Assembly: GCA_013138755.1 (NCBI GenBank)
Contig: WTCC01000036.1
Span: forward strand, 1 to 8,438
Origin: Gammaproteobacteria bacterium
Lineage (GTDB): Bacteria; Pseudomonadota; Gammaproteobacteria; SZUA-229
Direction: 5' to 3'
Length of the DNA stretch: 8,438 nucleotides
Of the stretch, positions 1 through 7,098 are shown one piece after another (position 1 is the first letter of the stretch; the number at the start of each line of letters is the position of its first letter). The notes beneath the pieces are model-generated. The model made no database searches and had not been told where the DNA came from. It saw nothing but the letters and a program-made list of their open reading frames with translations. The position numbers and the translations under genes were made by a program.

Positions 1-506
1 TAAGAGATATACATCTACCTGATCCCATCTCATGGTGGCCCATTGCACCTGGCTGGTGGATGATTATCGCAAGCGTGATTTTAGTTATTGCTGTTGTCTT
101 TATGGCAAAAAATATCTACCTGAAAAAACAACTGAACAGAGACATCAAAGCAGAACTTGAAACCATCAAACAACAGTATCGATTAACAAAAAATAAATCA
201 TCTTTAGCGCAGTCACTGTCCTTGCTTCTACGCCGCGCCAGCATCAGCTATTACCCAAAAACAGACATCGCCGGTTTAATCGGTAACGAATGGCTAGCTT
301 ATCTGGACAATACCAGCAATCGCTCATCAGCGAACAAAGACTTCCAGGGCGAGATAGGAAAAATATTACTCTCCGCACCCTATTTACCGGAGAACGCCAA
401 GCTGGACTTTGATGCAAAAAAGTTAATTCATCTGTGCGAGGCATGGCTGTATTCGTCACATAAAATATCACCTCACGCCAGGCTGACAAGAGAAATATCA
501 TCATGA
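1..506 (+). CDS. DUF4381 family membrane protein of the Bat cluster, 5' end cut by window
   Basis: This is a partial gene that enters from the left edge. The frame stays open from base 3, and the codons before the first in-frame ATG (position 60) encode RDIHLPDPISWWPIAPGWW, the typical N-terminal signature of DUF4381 proteins. Position 60 is therefore an internal Met, not the start. A single membrane segment follows (about codons 17-35 of the visible part), then a basic, presumably cytoplasmic tail of about 130 residues. DUF4381 proteins are usual members of MoxR-DUF58-DUF4381-VWA-VWA/TPR-BatD clusters, and the genes downstream match that order. The molecular role of the family is not established; it is assumed to be a membrane-anchored accessory of the VWA complex. 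The stop codon overlaps the next start as ATGA (503-506), indicating translational coupling. Identity is secure; function is inferred from context. Confidence 0.9.
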   Translation, partial: RDIHLPDPISWWPIAPGWWMIIASVILVIAVVFMAKNIYLKKQLNRDIKAELETIKQQYRLTKNKSSLAQSLSLLLRRASISYYPKTDIAGLIGNEWLAYLDNTSNRSSANKDFQGEIGKILLSAPYLPENAKLDFDAKKLIHLCEAWLYSSHKISPHARLTREISS

Positions 507-1528
507 TGTCTCTGCTTTGGCCATGGGCACTCGCAGCACTGCCACTGCCTTTTGTATTACGTTTGTTATTACCACGGGCAAAAAACAGTAACGATGCTGC
601 CCTGCAAGTACCGCATTTATCGGACTATCAGGTCAGTGAGAACGATGCTTTCGTCGATAAAAAACCGAACTGGCCAATTTTGCTCTATACACTTGCCTGG
701 ATCTGCCTGGTCATCGCAGCGGCCAGGCCACAGTGGACAGGTGACACGATAGAACTGCCTGTTAGCGGGCGCGACTTGATGCTAGCTATCGATATCTCAA
801 AGAGCATGGACCACGCGATACGCCACAATCAGCGCTCGGTGAGCAGGATAACAGCAACCAAAGCTGTCGCCAGTGCTTTTATCGAAAAACGTGTCGGCGA
901 TCGCATCGGTCTTATCTTGTTTGGCGATCAAGCTTACGTACAGGCACCGCTAACCTTTGACCGCACCACCGTCAATATTCTGTTACAGGAAGCATTTACC
1001 GGACTCGCTGGACAGGCAACGGCTATCGGTGACGCTATCGGCCTTACCGTCAAACGTCTCGATAAAGGCAGAAATAAAAACAATAACACGATACAAAAAA
1101 ACATCAGCGATGATCGAGTATTAATTTTATTGACCGACGGCGTCAGCAATCGCGGTGAGATAACGCCGATAAAAGCCGCACAACTCGCCGCCAGAAAAGG
1201 CTTAAAGATTCACACCATCGGTATCGGTAGTCGTGGCTCAAGAGAGTTAGACGAGATCACTCTGCGTCAGATAGCAAAGATAACCGGTGGACAATACTTT
1301 CGCGCCTACACTACCGCAGACTTACAGAGGATATATGCCTTACTCGATGAACTTGAGCCTGTCGAAAAAGACGTCAAAAGTTATCGCCCGATAAAAGCAT
1401 TATTTTATATTCCGCTAGCGGTAAGTTTTGCTTTAGCAGGACTACTCGCCCTGCTCATGTATGCACCTCAGTTTTCTTTGACGAAGACCAAAGGGAAAGC
1501 GTTACGCGCTGAGAAAAAATACAGCTGA
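503..1528 (+). CDS. batA: BatA-type VWA-domain membrane protein
   Basis: The 341-aa product has the BatA layout: an N-terminal aerotolerance-regulator segment (LLWPWALAALPLPFVLRLLL, about residues 4-23), a second membrane segment (58-74), a von Willebrand A domain (about 88-285) and a C-terminal membrane segment (299-320) with a basic tail. The metal-ion-dependent adhesion site is complete: DISKS at 97-101, a Thr in GQATAIGD near 173, and LLTDG at 209-213. The domain should therefore bind a divalent metal and a protein ligand. The charged loop between the first two membrane segments and the Lys/Arg-rich C-terminus suggest that the VWA domain faces the periplasm. A short Asn/Lys-rich stretch (189-200) lies just before the TDG strand. 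The start could be the Met at 503 or at 506; 503 gives the ATGA overlap with the preceding gene. Bat proteins were first linked to aerotolerance in Bacteroides; in proteobacteria their role is mostly undefined. BatA and BatB are similar, so the symbol is by position and domain layout. Confidence 0.9.
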   Translation: MMSLLWPWALAALPLPFVLRLLLPRAKNSNDAALQVPHLSDYQVSENDAFVDKKPNWPILLYTLAWICLVIAAARPQWTGDTIELPVSGRDLMLAIDISKSMDHAIRHNQRSVSRITATKAVASAFIEKRVGDRIGLILFGDQAYVQAPLTFDRTTVNILLQEAFTGLAGQATAIGDAIGLTVKRLDKGRNKNNNTIQKNISDDRVLILLTDGVSNRGEITPIKAAQLAARKGLKIHTIGIGSRGSRELDEITLRQIAKITGGQYFRAYTTADLQRIYALLDELEPVEKDVKSYRPIKALFYIPLAVSFALAGLLALLMYAPQFSLTKTKGKALRAEKKYS

Positions 1529-3579
1529 TGGATGAACTATTGAACACGGTCTTCAATACGCCGTTCAGCGTTATCGCTGAGGAAGCAGGTTTTATCCTGG
1601 ATAATATTCACTTTATCCGTGCAGACTGGTTTTATGCCTTTATCCCACTTGTTCTTTATCTGTTTTTCTACAACAAGAAAACACAAAATAATAAAAACTG
1701 GCATTCTGTTGTCGATCGAAGACTCGTACCTTATGTATTAACAAAGAGCAGCGGCAAACGTCGACGCTATCCATTACTGTTAATCCTGATTGCTACCAGC
1801 TTATGCATTACTGCACTCGCAGGCCCGGTTTACAAAAAACTGCCACAACCTGTATACAGAGAACAATCATCACTAGTGGTACTGCTTGATCTGTCGCGAT
1901 CTATGAATGCGACCGATATCAAACCTTCACGACTGGCACGTGCAAAACTTAAGCTGCTCGATATATTGAAAACCAGAAAAGCAGGTCAAACAGCTCTGAT
2001 CGTTTACGCAGCTGATGCCTTTGTTGTTACCCCATTAACGGATGACAATACCACCATCGCTAACTTAGTACCCTCGTTAGAAACGGATATGATGCCAGCA
2101 CAGGGCAGCAACCTGTCAAAAGCATTAGCCAAAACTTTCTCCCTGTTTACACAGGCAGGCATCATCCGAGGCAACATTTTAGTAATCACTGATGACATTA
2201 ACCCTAGATACAAAACTGCTATCGAAAAAGTATCATCACAGGGGCACCGCCTGTCTATCTTTGGCATAGGTACTAATGCAGGCGGCCCAATCCCATTATT
2301 TAACTCACCTGATGGCGGCTTCCTGCAGGACAGTAAAGGCGCTATCGTCATCCCTAAGCTTCAATCTGCAAAATTGCAGCAATACGCTTTAGCTGGCAGT
2401 GGTATATACACTAGCTTAAGCGCCAACGACAATGACATTCAAAAACTGACATCATTGTTTCGATCTAAAAATCTTGCTGAAAATAAAAACGATCAATCCC
2501 CCAGTTCAGATACATGGCAGGAGGAAGGCCACTGGTTATTACTACCCTTGTTATTTTTTGCGGCATTGTGGGCAAGAAAAGGCTGGATCGCTGCTCTACT
2601 TCCTTTCGCCATAACTTTCATCTCTGCCATACCTCAACCTGCCTACGCTGAAGGTAAAACTGATTCAATCGATACTTTAAGTGATAATTTTCAAACCGGT
2701 TATTTCGACGCGAAGCACTTATGGTCCAGCCCAGATCAAAAAGCAATGAAAGCGTTCAACTCTGGCGACGATGAATTAGCAGCAAAACAATTTACCCAGC
2801 CTGACTGGAAGGCAAGTGCACTTTATCGCCACGGCGACTATGAACAAGCCGCCGAGATACTAGAACACGCCGATACCAGCGATGGTTTTTACAATAAAGC
2901 TAACGCGCTGGCACAGCTCGGTAAATACAAAGAAGCCCTCACCGCGTACGATAAATCGCTAGAACTAAATGAGAACAACGAAGACGCAGAATATAATCGT
3001 GAACAAGTTAAACAGGCACTAGAAGAACAGCAGGAACAATCTGAACAGGAAAGCTCTGACGAAGGGGACTCTGAACAAGATAATGAAAATAAAGAAAAAG
3101 GTGATCAGGGCGACGAACAGCAAGACGACGAGGAAAACGAATCCTCTGATTCAGAAAGTAAAGATGGAGAAAATCAGGAAAACAGCGAACAGAAACCCTC
3201 TGATAAAAACAAAGATTCAGATCAACAAGAACAAGCCGAAGAAAAAGAGTTAGAACAACGTGATGCCGATCAGGAGAAAGCAGAAGAACAAAAAGAACAG
3301 CAGCAATACGAACAAGATCAAAAGGATCAGGAACAAAAAGATAAGAATGATCAACAGAGTGACAGCGTAGAGAACAAAGAATCTGAAAACGAAGATTCAG
3401 AAGAAGATCCGCTGGAAATTGAGATCAATCCTGTCGAAGCATCGATAACCGAGGAAGAGAAAGCGACCGAACAATGGTTGAAGCGAATTCCTGATGATCC
3501 TGGCGGTCTATTAAGACGTAAATTTTTATACCAATACAAACAGATACCAAATCAAACTGATACTGACGAGCCCTGGTAA
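1528..3579 (+). CDS. batB: BatB/BatC fusion: VWA domain + TPR + acidic linker membrane protein
   Basis: The 683-aa product combines what some bacteria encode as BatB and BatC. Segments in order: N-terminal region with FIRADWFYAFIPLVLYLFF as membrane segment 1 (about 33-47); a basic loop; membrane segment 2 (82-100); a VWA domain (about 114-310) with MIDAS residues DLSRS (121-125), TPLT (168-171) and TDD (221-223); membrane segments 3 (335-348) and 4 (353-370); TPR-like helices (about 400-495, e.g. NKANALAQLGKYKEALTAYD); an acidic, Gln/Glu-rich disordered linker (498-628); and a conserved end, WLKRIPDDPGGLLRRKFLYQ, characteristic of this family. Segment 4 ends in AYA like a signal-peptidase site, so the TPR part could be a fused remnant of a separately secreted BatC. 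The positive-inside rule puts both the VWA and TPR domains in the periplasm. The start overlaps the batA stop (TGATG), and no in-frame Met occurs before the first membrane segment except residue 1. Confidence 0.9.
   Translation: MDELLNTVFNTPFSVIAEEAGFILDNIHFIRADWFYAFIPLVLYLFFYNKKTQNNKNWHSVVDRRLVPYVLTKSSGKRRRYPLLLILIATSLCITALAGPVYKKLPQPVYREQSSLVVLLDLSRSMNATDIKPSRLARAKLKLLDILKTRKAGQTALIVYAADAFVVTPLTDDNTTIANLVPSLETDMMPAQGSNLSKALAKTFSLFTQAGIIRGNILVITDDINPRYKTAIEKVSSQGHRLSIFGIGTNAGGPIPLFNSPDGGFLQDSKGAIVIPKLQSAKLQQYALAGSGIYTSLSANDNDIQKLTSLFRSKNLAENKNDQSPSSDTWQEEGHWLLLPLLFFAALWARKGWIAALLPFAITFISAIPQPAYAEGKTDSIDTLSDNFQTGYFDAKHLWSSPDQKAMKAFNSGDDELAAKQFTQPDWKASALYRHGDYEQAAEILEHADTSDGFYNKANALAQLGKYKEALTAYDKSLELNENNEDAEYNREQVKQALEEQQEQSEQESSDEGDSEQDNENKEKGDQGDEQQDDEENESSDSESKDGENQENSEQKPSDKNKDSDQQEQAEEKELEQRDADQEKAEEQKEQQQYEQDQKDQEQKDKNDQQSDSVENKESENEDSEEDPLEIEINPVEASITEEEKATEQWLKRIPDDPGGLLRRKFLYQYKQIPNQTDTDEPW
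3019..3411 (+). other. Low-complexity acidic/Gln-rich linker coding region
   Basis: About 130 codons of the batB/batC fusion encode almost only Glu, Gln, Asp, Lys, Ser and Asn, making the + strand strongly purine-rich (runs of GAA, CAG, AAA, GAT). No exact tandem unit was found; the words EQ, QE, SD and DQ recur irregularly. It separates the TPR helices from the conserved WLKRIPDDPGG end. Such linkers are common between these two parts in BatB/BatC proteins, and their length varies between species. A disordered, negatively charged, probably periplasmic spacer is the likeliest reading. Confidence 0.8.
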
Positions 3580-5324
3580 TGAACACCGTAAAAACATATT
3601 CTCACATGATGACCTTTCTACAAACACTGTTATTATGCGCCACACTCATCTCCAGCGTTGCCCATGCAGCCAGCATCACTGTAACGACCAGCCGTAACCC
3701 GGTTGCTCTAGACGATTCCTTTCATCTGATCTACGAAGCTAACAGCAGCGTTGATGAAGATCCTGACTTCAGCCCTATATACCAGTATTTTGATATTTTA
3801 AGCAGCAGCCAAAGTACCAACATGCGCTCGGTTAACGGCAGCTGGGATTTACAGAAAACATGGGATCTATCGCTCATCGCAAAAGAAATTGGCAGAGTAA
3901 CCATTCCTGCCATCAACTTTGGCAAAGATATTAGCCCGGCGATACAGATCAACGTTATCAACAGTTCATCGGCCAATAATACTTCTTCTGGCGATCAAGG
4001 CACTATCCCTGCACAGATATTTCTGGAGGGCTCTATCGACAAGAAATCCGGTTGGGTACAGTCTCAATTTATCTATAAAATAAAACTGTTCCGCACCGTC
4101 AGCATAGCCAGTGCATCGATATCAGAACCTGCCGTCAGCGACCCTGATGCGATCATCCATCCGCTTGGCGAAGACAAATATCAGACCACTCGCAACGGTA
4201 TCCGCTACGAAGTCTTTGAACGCAGCTACGCTATCTTCCCGCAAAAAAGCGGGCGTTTAAAGATCAACCCATCCACTTTCGAGGGTCGCATCAACCCCAC
4301 GCAAGCAAGAAGCATTTTTGATCGCTTCCGCATGAGCGGTCAGTTAAAACGCCTACGCAGCAAAGCAGTCGAGGTTAACGTGAAAGCAGCTCCGACCACG
4401 GTTAATCTGCAAGACTGGCTGCCTACAAACAACCTTCAATTAGTCGAAGACTGGTCAGCTGACATCAACGATATAAAAGCTGGCGATCCGATCACACGCA
4501 CTGTCACTATTGCGGCTGAAGGGTTAACCGCCGTACAACTCCCTGATCTTATCTTTAGTGATATCGATAACTTAAAGCAGTATCCTGATAAAGCAGCAGT
4601 CGAAAACAGGCAGACCAGCTCAGGAATAACGGGCCTCAAGCAGATAAAAATTGCACTTATACCGGCAACTGCCGGTAGCTACACGTTGCCGGAAATACGA
4701 TTAGAATGGTGGAACACGATATCAAATCAAAAAGAGTTTGCCACACTTCCAGCGGTAACACTGACTGTCACCGGAGCAGTTGCCGACAACAGTTACGCAT
4801 TACCCCCTGCAGCAAAAAACACACAGCCACTAGACCTGAATGCACCAGAGGACGTTATCACATCGTACTCTGACAATAACGCTGAACCCTACTGGAAATG
4901 GTTAAGCCTGTTCTTTGCTGCTGCCTGGGCAATTACACTAGTTTTATTCTTCCGACGATCAGGAGAAAATAAGCGCTCTAGCAGAAACCAGGCCAGCGTT
5001 AATAAACCCTCGAGCAGAACCGCTGCCTCGTTAGTGAAGCAACATGCAAAAAACAATAACGCTGTCGAAACTAAAAACGCACTGATCACCTGGGCGCAAA
5101 TATTCTACAGCAATGACTCTTTAACCAACCTCACTCAGATAACAGAGCATTGCTCATCCCAACTCGCACAGAACATCAAAGAGTTAAATCATGATCTATA
5201 CAGTACTGATTCATCTAACTGGCACGGCGGTGAACTGTTAACTGCATTTAACAATGAACCACAAACAAATAGCTCACAAGTTAATGCGCATGCTTCACCA
5301 TTAAGACCGCTATACAACAAATAA
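3579..5324 (+). CDS. batD: BatD family protein (oxygen-tolerance/aerotolerance cluster)
   Basis: The 581-aa product has a signal peptide (hydrophobic core about 12-27, cleavage after AHA near residue 30). A long beta-rich periplasmic region follows (about 32-436) with repeated immunoglobulin-like stretches, then one membrane segment (LSLFFAAAWAITLVLFF, 442-458) with a basic RR stop-transfer, and a cytoplasmic tail of about 120 residues. Typical BatD features include an early VDxxxxxLxxxF-like region (ASITVTTSRNPVALDDSFHL), ERSYAIFPQKSGRLKI (214-229) and PATAGSYTLPEIRLEWWN (362-379). BatD is always found with VWA Bat proteins and is thought to be the large periplasmic scaffold of their complex; no enzymatic activity is known. 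The start overlaps the preceding stop as TAATG and has no good Shine-Dalgarno sequence, so translation probably depends on coupling. It is the last gene of the Bat cluster here. Confidence 0.9.
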   Translation: MNTVKTYSHMMTFLQTLLLCATLISSVAHAASITVTTSRNPVALDDSFHLIYEANSSVDEDPDFSPIYQYFDILSSSQSTNMRSVNGSWDLQKTWDLSLIAKEIGRVTIPAINFGKDISPAIQINVINSSSANNTSSGDQGTIPAQIFLEGSIDKKSGWVQSQFIYKIKLFRTVSIASASISEPAVSDPDAIIHPLGEDKYQTTRNGIRYEVFERSYAIFPQKSGRLKINPSTFEGRINPTQARSIFDRFRMSGQLKRLRSKAVEVNVKAAPTTVNLQDWLPTNNLQLVEDWSADINDIKAGDPITRTVTIAAEGLTAVQLPDLIFSDIDNLKQYPDKAAVENRQTSSGITGLKQIKIALIPATAGSYTLPEIRLEWWNTISNQKEFATLPAVTLTVTGAVADNSYALPPAAKNTQPLDLNAPEDVITSYSDNNAEPYWKWLSLFFAAAWAITLVLFFRRSGENKRSSRNQASVNKPSSRTAASLVKQHAKNNNAVETKNALITWAQIFYSNDSLTNLTQITEHCSSQLAQNIKELNHDLYSTDSSNWHGGELLTAFNNEPQTNSSQVNAHASPLRPLYNK

Positions 5325-5353
5325 TTTCTACCCTCCCGATACGGCTAAAACCC

Positions 5354-5381
5354 TTCCGTTTATTATATTCCTGAGTATAAT
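5354..5381 (+). promoter_or_regulatory. Possible sigma70-type promoter before the YeeE/YedE gene
   Basis: A perfect TATAAT (5376-5381) lies in the 120-bp gap after batD, 63 bp before the next start codon. The best upstream partner is a poor -35 match (TTCCGT, 5354-5359, 16-bp spacing), so a basal or activator-assisted promoter is possible. No convincing terminator was seen for the Bat operon: ACGG/CCGT at 5341-5344 and 5356-5359 form only a 4-bp stem. Read-through from batD cannot be excluded. Confidence 0.35.
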
Positions 5382-5444
5382 CAACACTAATAAGTGGCTA
5401 TGGATTGCTTGATAACTAAGTTTTTTACCTAAACAGGTGCCATC

Positions 5445-6707
5445 ATGGTTTTTGAATCTTTCGCTGAGAGCCTCTCATTCTTTTTCTGGTCGACATTTAT
5501 CATATCCGTCATCCTTGGCGCCGTCGTCAACAAGACAAATTTTTGTACCATGGGAGCTGTCTCCGACATGGTAAACATGAACGATTATGGTCGGATCAGA
5601 GCCTGGCTACTCGCCATAGCGACCGCAACTTTCTGCGTTTCCGTACTTGAATACATGGGTATGATTAACGTCGACGACACCTTCCCTCCCTATCGCGGCG
5701 ACCAATTAATCTATGCTGAAAACATACTCGGCGGTATCATTTTTGGCATCGGCATGACGTTTGCAAGTGGCTGCGGTAACAAATCGTTGATACGAATTGG
5801 TGGCGGCAATATTAAATCTGTTTTTGTTTTTGCTGCTTTAGGAATAGCTGCTTATTACATGACAAATCCGTTTCCCGATAGTGATAAAACCTTATACAGC
5901 CTGTTTTTTTATGATTGGTTAAATCCACTTGCGATAACGCTAGATACCAAACAGGACATCGGCGCCTTAATCAGCGGCGACGACCCTACGACGTCACGAC
6001 TGGTGCTCGGCCTGATCGCTACGGCAGGATTACTATTTTATATTTTCAAAGCAGCTGAGTTCAGACAAAACAAAGATAATATATTAGGTGGGATTATCAT
6101 CGGCCTTGCGGTGGCCGCAGCATGGTATACCAGCAACAACATTACCGTCATAGCAGATGAAACCAACTACTCGCTGGTCGAATATTATGAAGAGTGGGAC
6201 ATGCTAGCAGATGACGATACAGGCAAGCCAGCTGTTGCACGCACCCTGAATCCACAATCATTCACATTTGTTAACCCCATAGGTCAAACCTACGGTTACA
6301 TTAAAGATGGTTTCGATTCTTCGCTGATAACCTTCGGACTGATCTCTGTCTTTGGCGTCGTCTTGGGTTCGTTTTTATGGTCGCTGATCAGTCGATCATT
6401 TCGCATCGAATGGTTCGTCGATTTCAAAGATTTTTTAAATCATATGATGGGAGCGATACTCATGGGCATCGGTGGGACACTAGCACTGGGATGTACCGTT
6501 GGGCAAGGCATCACCGGGGTATCCACACTTGCTCTGGGATCTTTCATCACACTGATTGCTATCGTCTTCGGCAGCGCACTGACCATGAAAATTCAGTATT
6601 ACAGGATAGTCTATGAAGACGAGGCAAGCTTCGTTAAAGCTTTCATCACCGCATTGGTTGATATGAGACTACTACCCGCTTCGATGCGACAATTAGACGC
6701 TATCTAG
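5445..6707 (+). CDS. YeeE/YedE family sulfur-species (thiosulfate-type) membrane transporter
   Basis: The 420-aa polytopic membrane protein has the duplicated YeeE/YedE (Sulf_transp) organisation. Its signature cysteine motifs are all present: NFCTMGAVSD with Cys34, ASGCGNKSL with Cys110, and LALGCTVGQGITG with Cys350. In the structurally studied thiosulfate permease YeeE (TsuA), three conserved cysteines line the path and relay thiosulfate by transient S-H-S interactions; the matching positions here support uptake of thiosulfate or a related reduced sulfur species. Family members also include putative selenium-linked YedE and sulfane-sulfur PmpA/PmpB transporters, so the substrate is uncertain. 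A hydrophilic loop (about 235-290) sits between the two halves. A Shine-Dalgarno AGGT (5435-5438) lies 6 nt before the ATG. The gene stands apart from the Bat cluster (120-bp gap) and probably forms a transcript with the following small gene (17-bp gap). Confidence 0.88.
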   Translation: MVFESFAESLSFFFWSTFIISVILGAVVNKTNFCTMGAVSDMVNMNDYGRIRAWLLAIATATFCVSVLEYMGMINVDDTFPPYRGDQLIYAENILGGIIFGIGMTFASGCGNKSLIRIGGGNIKSVFVFAALGIAAYYMTNPFPDSDKTLYSLFFYDWLNPLAITLDTKQDIGALISGDDPTTSRLVLGLIATAGLLFYIFKAAEFRQNKDNILGGIIIGLAVAAAWYTSNNITVIADETNYSLVEYYEEWDMLADDDTGKPAVARTLNPQSFTFVNPIGQTYGYIKDGFDSSLITFGLISVFGVVLGSFLWSLISRSFRIEWFVDFKDFLNHMMGAILMGIGGTLALGCTVGQGITGVSTLALGSFITLIAIVFGSALTMKIQYYRIVYEDEASFVKAFITALVDMRLLPASMRQLDAI

Positions 6708-6724
6708 AAAACACGACCTAAAGG

Positions 6725-7015
6725 ATGCAGCCTGATACTGAATTAACAGCGGAAACCACAAAACCATGGTTTATCTACATACTCCGTTGTGCTGATAACA
6801 GCCTGTATACCGGCATTACTTTAGATGTAGACAAGCGTCTAAATCAACATAATGGAATCAACAAAAATGGCGCAAAATACACCAAAGCCAGGCGACCTGT
6901 GCAGCTGGTCTACCAGGAAACATCACACTCACGCTCAGCAGCCTGCAAACGCGAGTACGCGATTAAGTCTCTCTGTAAATCCGAAAAAGAGTCATTAATA
7001 CTCGCTTCTCTATAA
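6725..7015 (+). CDS. Small GIY-YIG nuclease-domain protein (YhbQ/UPF0213-like)
   Basis: The 96-aa product is a single GIY-YIG domain. WFIYILRC (15-22) carries the GIY-equivalent tyrosine, SLYTGIT (26-32) is the YIG-equivalent strand, DVDKRLNQHN (34-43) holds the conserved Arg38, GAKYTKARRPVQLVY (49-63) is the typical central segment, and KREYAIKSL (75-83) supplies the likely metal-binding Glu77. This is the usual size and motif order of stand-alone YhbQ-type proteins, which are putative structure-specific DNA nucleases of ill-defined role. It starts 17 bp after the transporter gene. The only in-frame ATG gives a 14-residue extension before the domain, and an AAGG abuts the start codon directly, so there is no well-spaced ribosome binding site; low-level or coupled translation is likely. 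A TAA at 6719-6721 rules out an upstream start. No functional link to sulfur transport is evident. Confidence 0.88.
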   Translation: MQPDTELTAETTKPWFIYILRCADNSLYTGITLDVDKRLNQHNGINKNGAKYTKARRPVQLVYQETSHSRSAACKREYAIKSLCKSEKESLILASL

Positions 7016-7021
7016 ACGATA

Positions 7022-7054
7022 TCAATAAATATTGCTCCAAAACGCGTTTATTGA
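7022..7054. repeat. AT-rich 8-bp inverted repeat enclosing a 10-bp palindrome
   Basis: TCAATAAA (7022-7029) and TTTATTGA (7047-7054) are perfect inverted repeats 17 bp apart. Between and partly overlapping them is the perfect palindrome AAACGCGTTT (7040-7049). The right arm runs into the FNR-type box starting at 7051. The stem is too AT-rich, and lacks the pattern, for a standard terminator; operator or weak RNA stem are both possible. Confidence 0.35.
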
Positions 7055-7096
7055 CATATATCAATGAAAAATACACCTGGAACATTAATATACTAT
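7051..7096 (+). promoter_or_regulatory. FNR/ANR-type box with class II promoter architecture
   Basis: TTGACATATATCAA (7051-7064) matches the FNR/ANR consensus TTGAT-N4-ATCAA at 9 of 10 specified positions. A -10-like TATACT (7089-7094, one mismatch to TATAAT; overlapping TAATAT also possible) lies downstream. The predicted start falls near 7099-7101, placing the box centre (7057.5) at about -41.5 to -43.5, the geometry of class II activation. The -35 position (about 7066-7071, GAAAAA) bears no resemblance to TTGACA, as expected when an activator replaces it. Regulation by an FNR/CRP-family oxygen or redox sensor is inferred; the regulator is not in this window. Confidence 0.55.
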
Positions 7097-7098
7097 CC

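Noticed and set aside
60..62. ATG at 60 as the start of the first gene
   Set aside because: The frame is open upstream to the window edge and encodes the conserved DUF4381 signature RDIHLPDPISWWP, so the true start is outside the window.
2004..2351. 115-codon open frame on the minus strand inside batB
   Set aside because: It is antisense to the conserved VWA domain, has no family resemblance and is explained by the codon composition of the + strand gene. The other minus-strand open frames were rejected on the same grounds.
3019..3411. Tandem repeat or CRISPR-like array in the Gln/Glu-rich region
   Set aside because: There is no fixed repeat unit or spacer pattern; it is low-complexity coding sequence in frame with batB.
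5341..5359. Terminator after batD (ACGG/CCGT)
   Set aside because: The stem is only 4 bp and no proper T tract follows it.
5411..5424. TTGATAACTAAGTT as a second FNR-type box before the transporter gene
   Set aside because: Only the left half-site matches; the right half has several mismatches to ATCAA.
7051..7056. Exact TTGACA as a sigma70 -35 element
   Set aside because: No -10-like hexamer lies 16-18 bp downstream (the sequence there is ACACCTGG); the nearest TATACT is 32 bp away. The hexamer is better explained as the left half of the FNR-type box.
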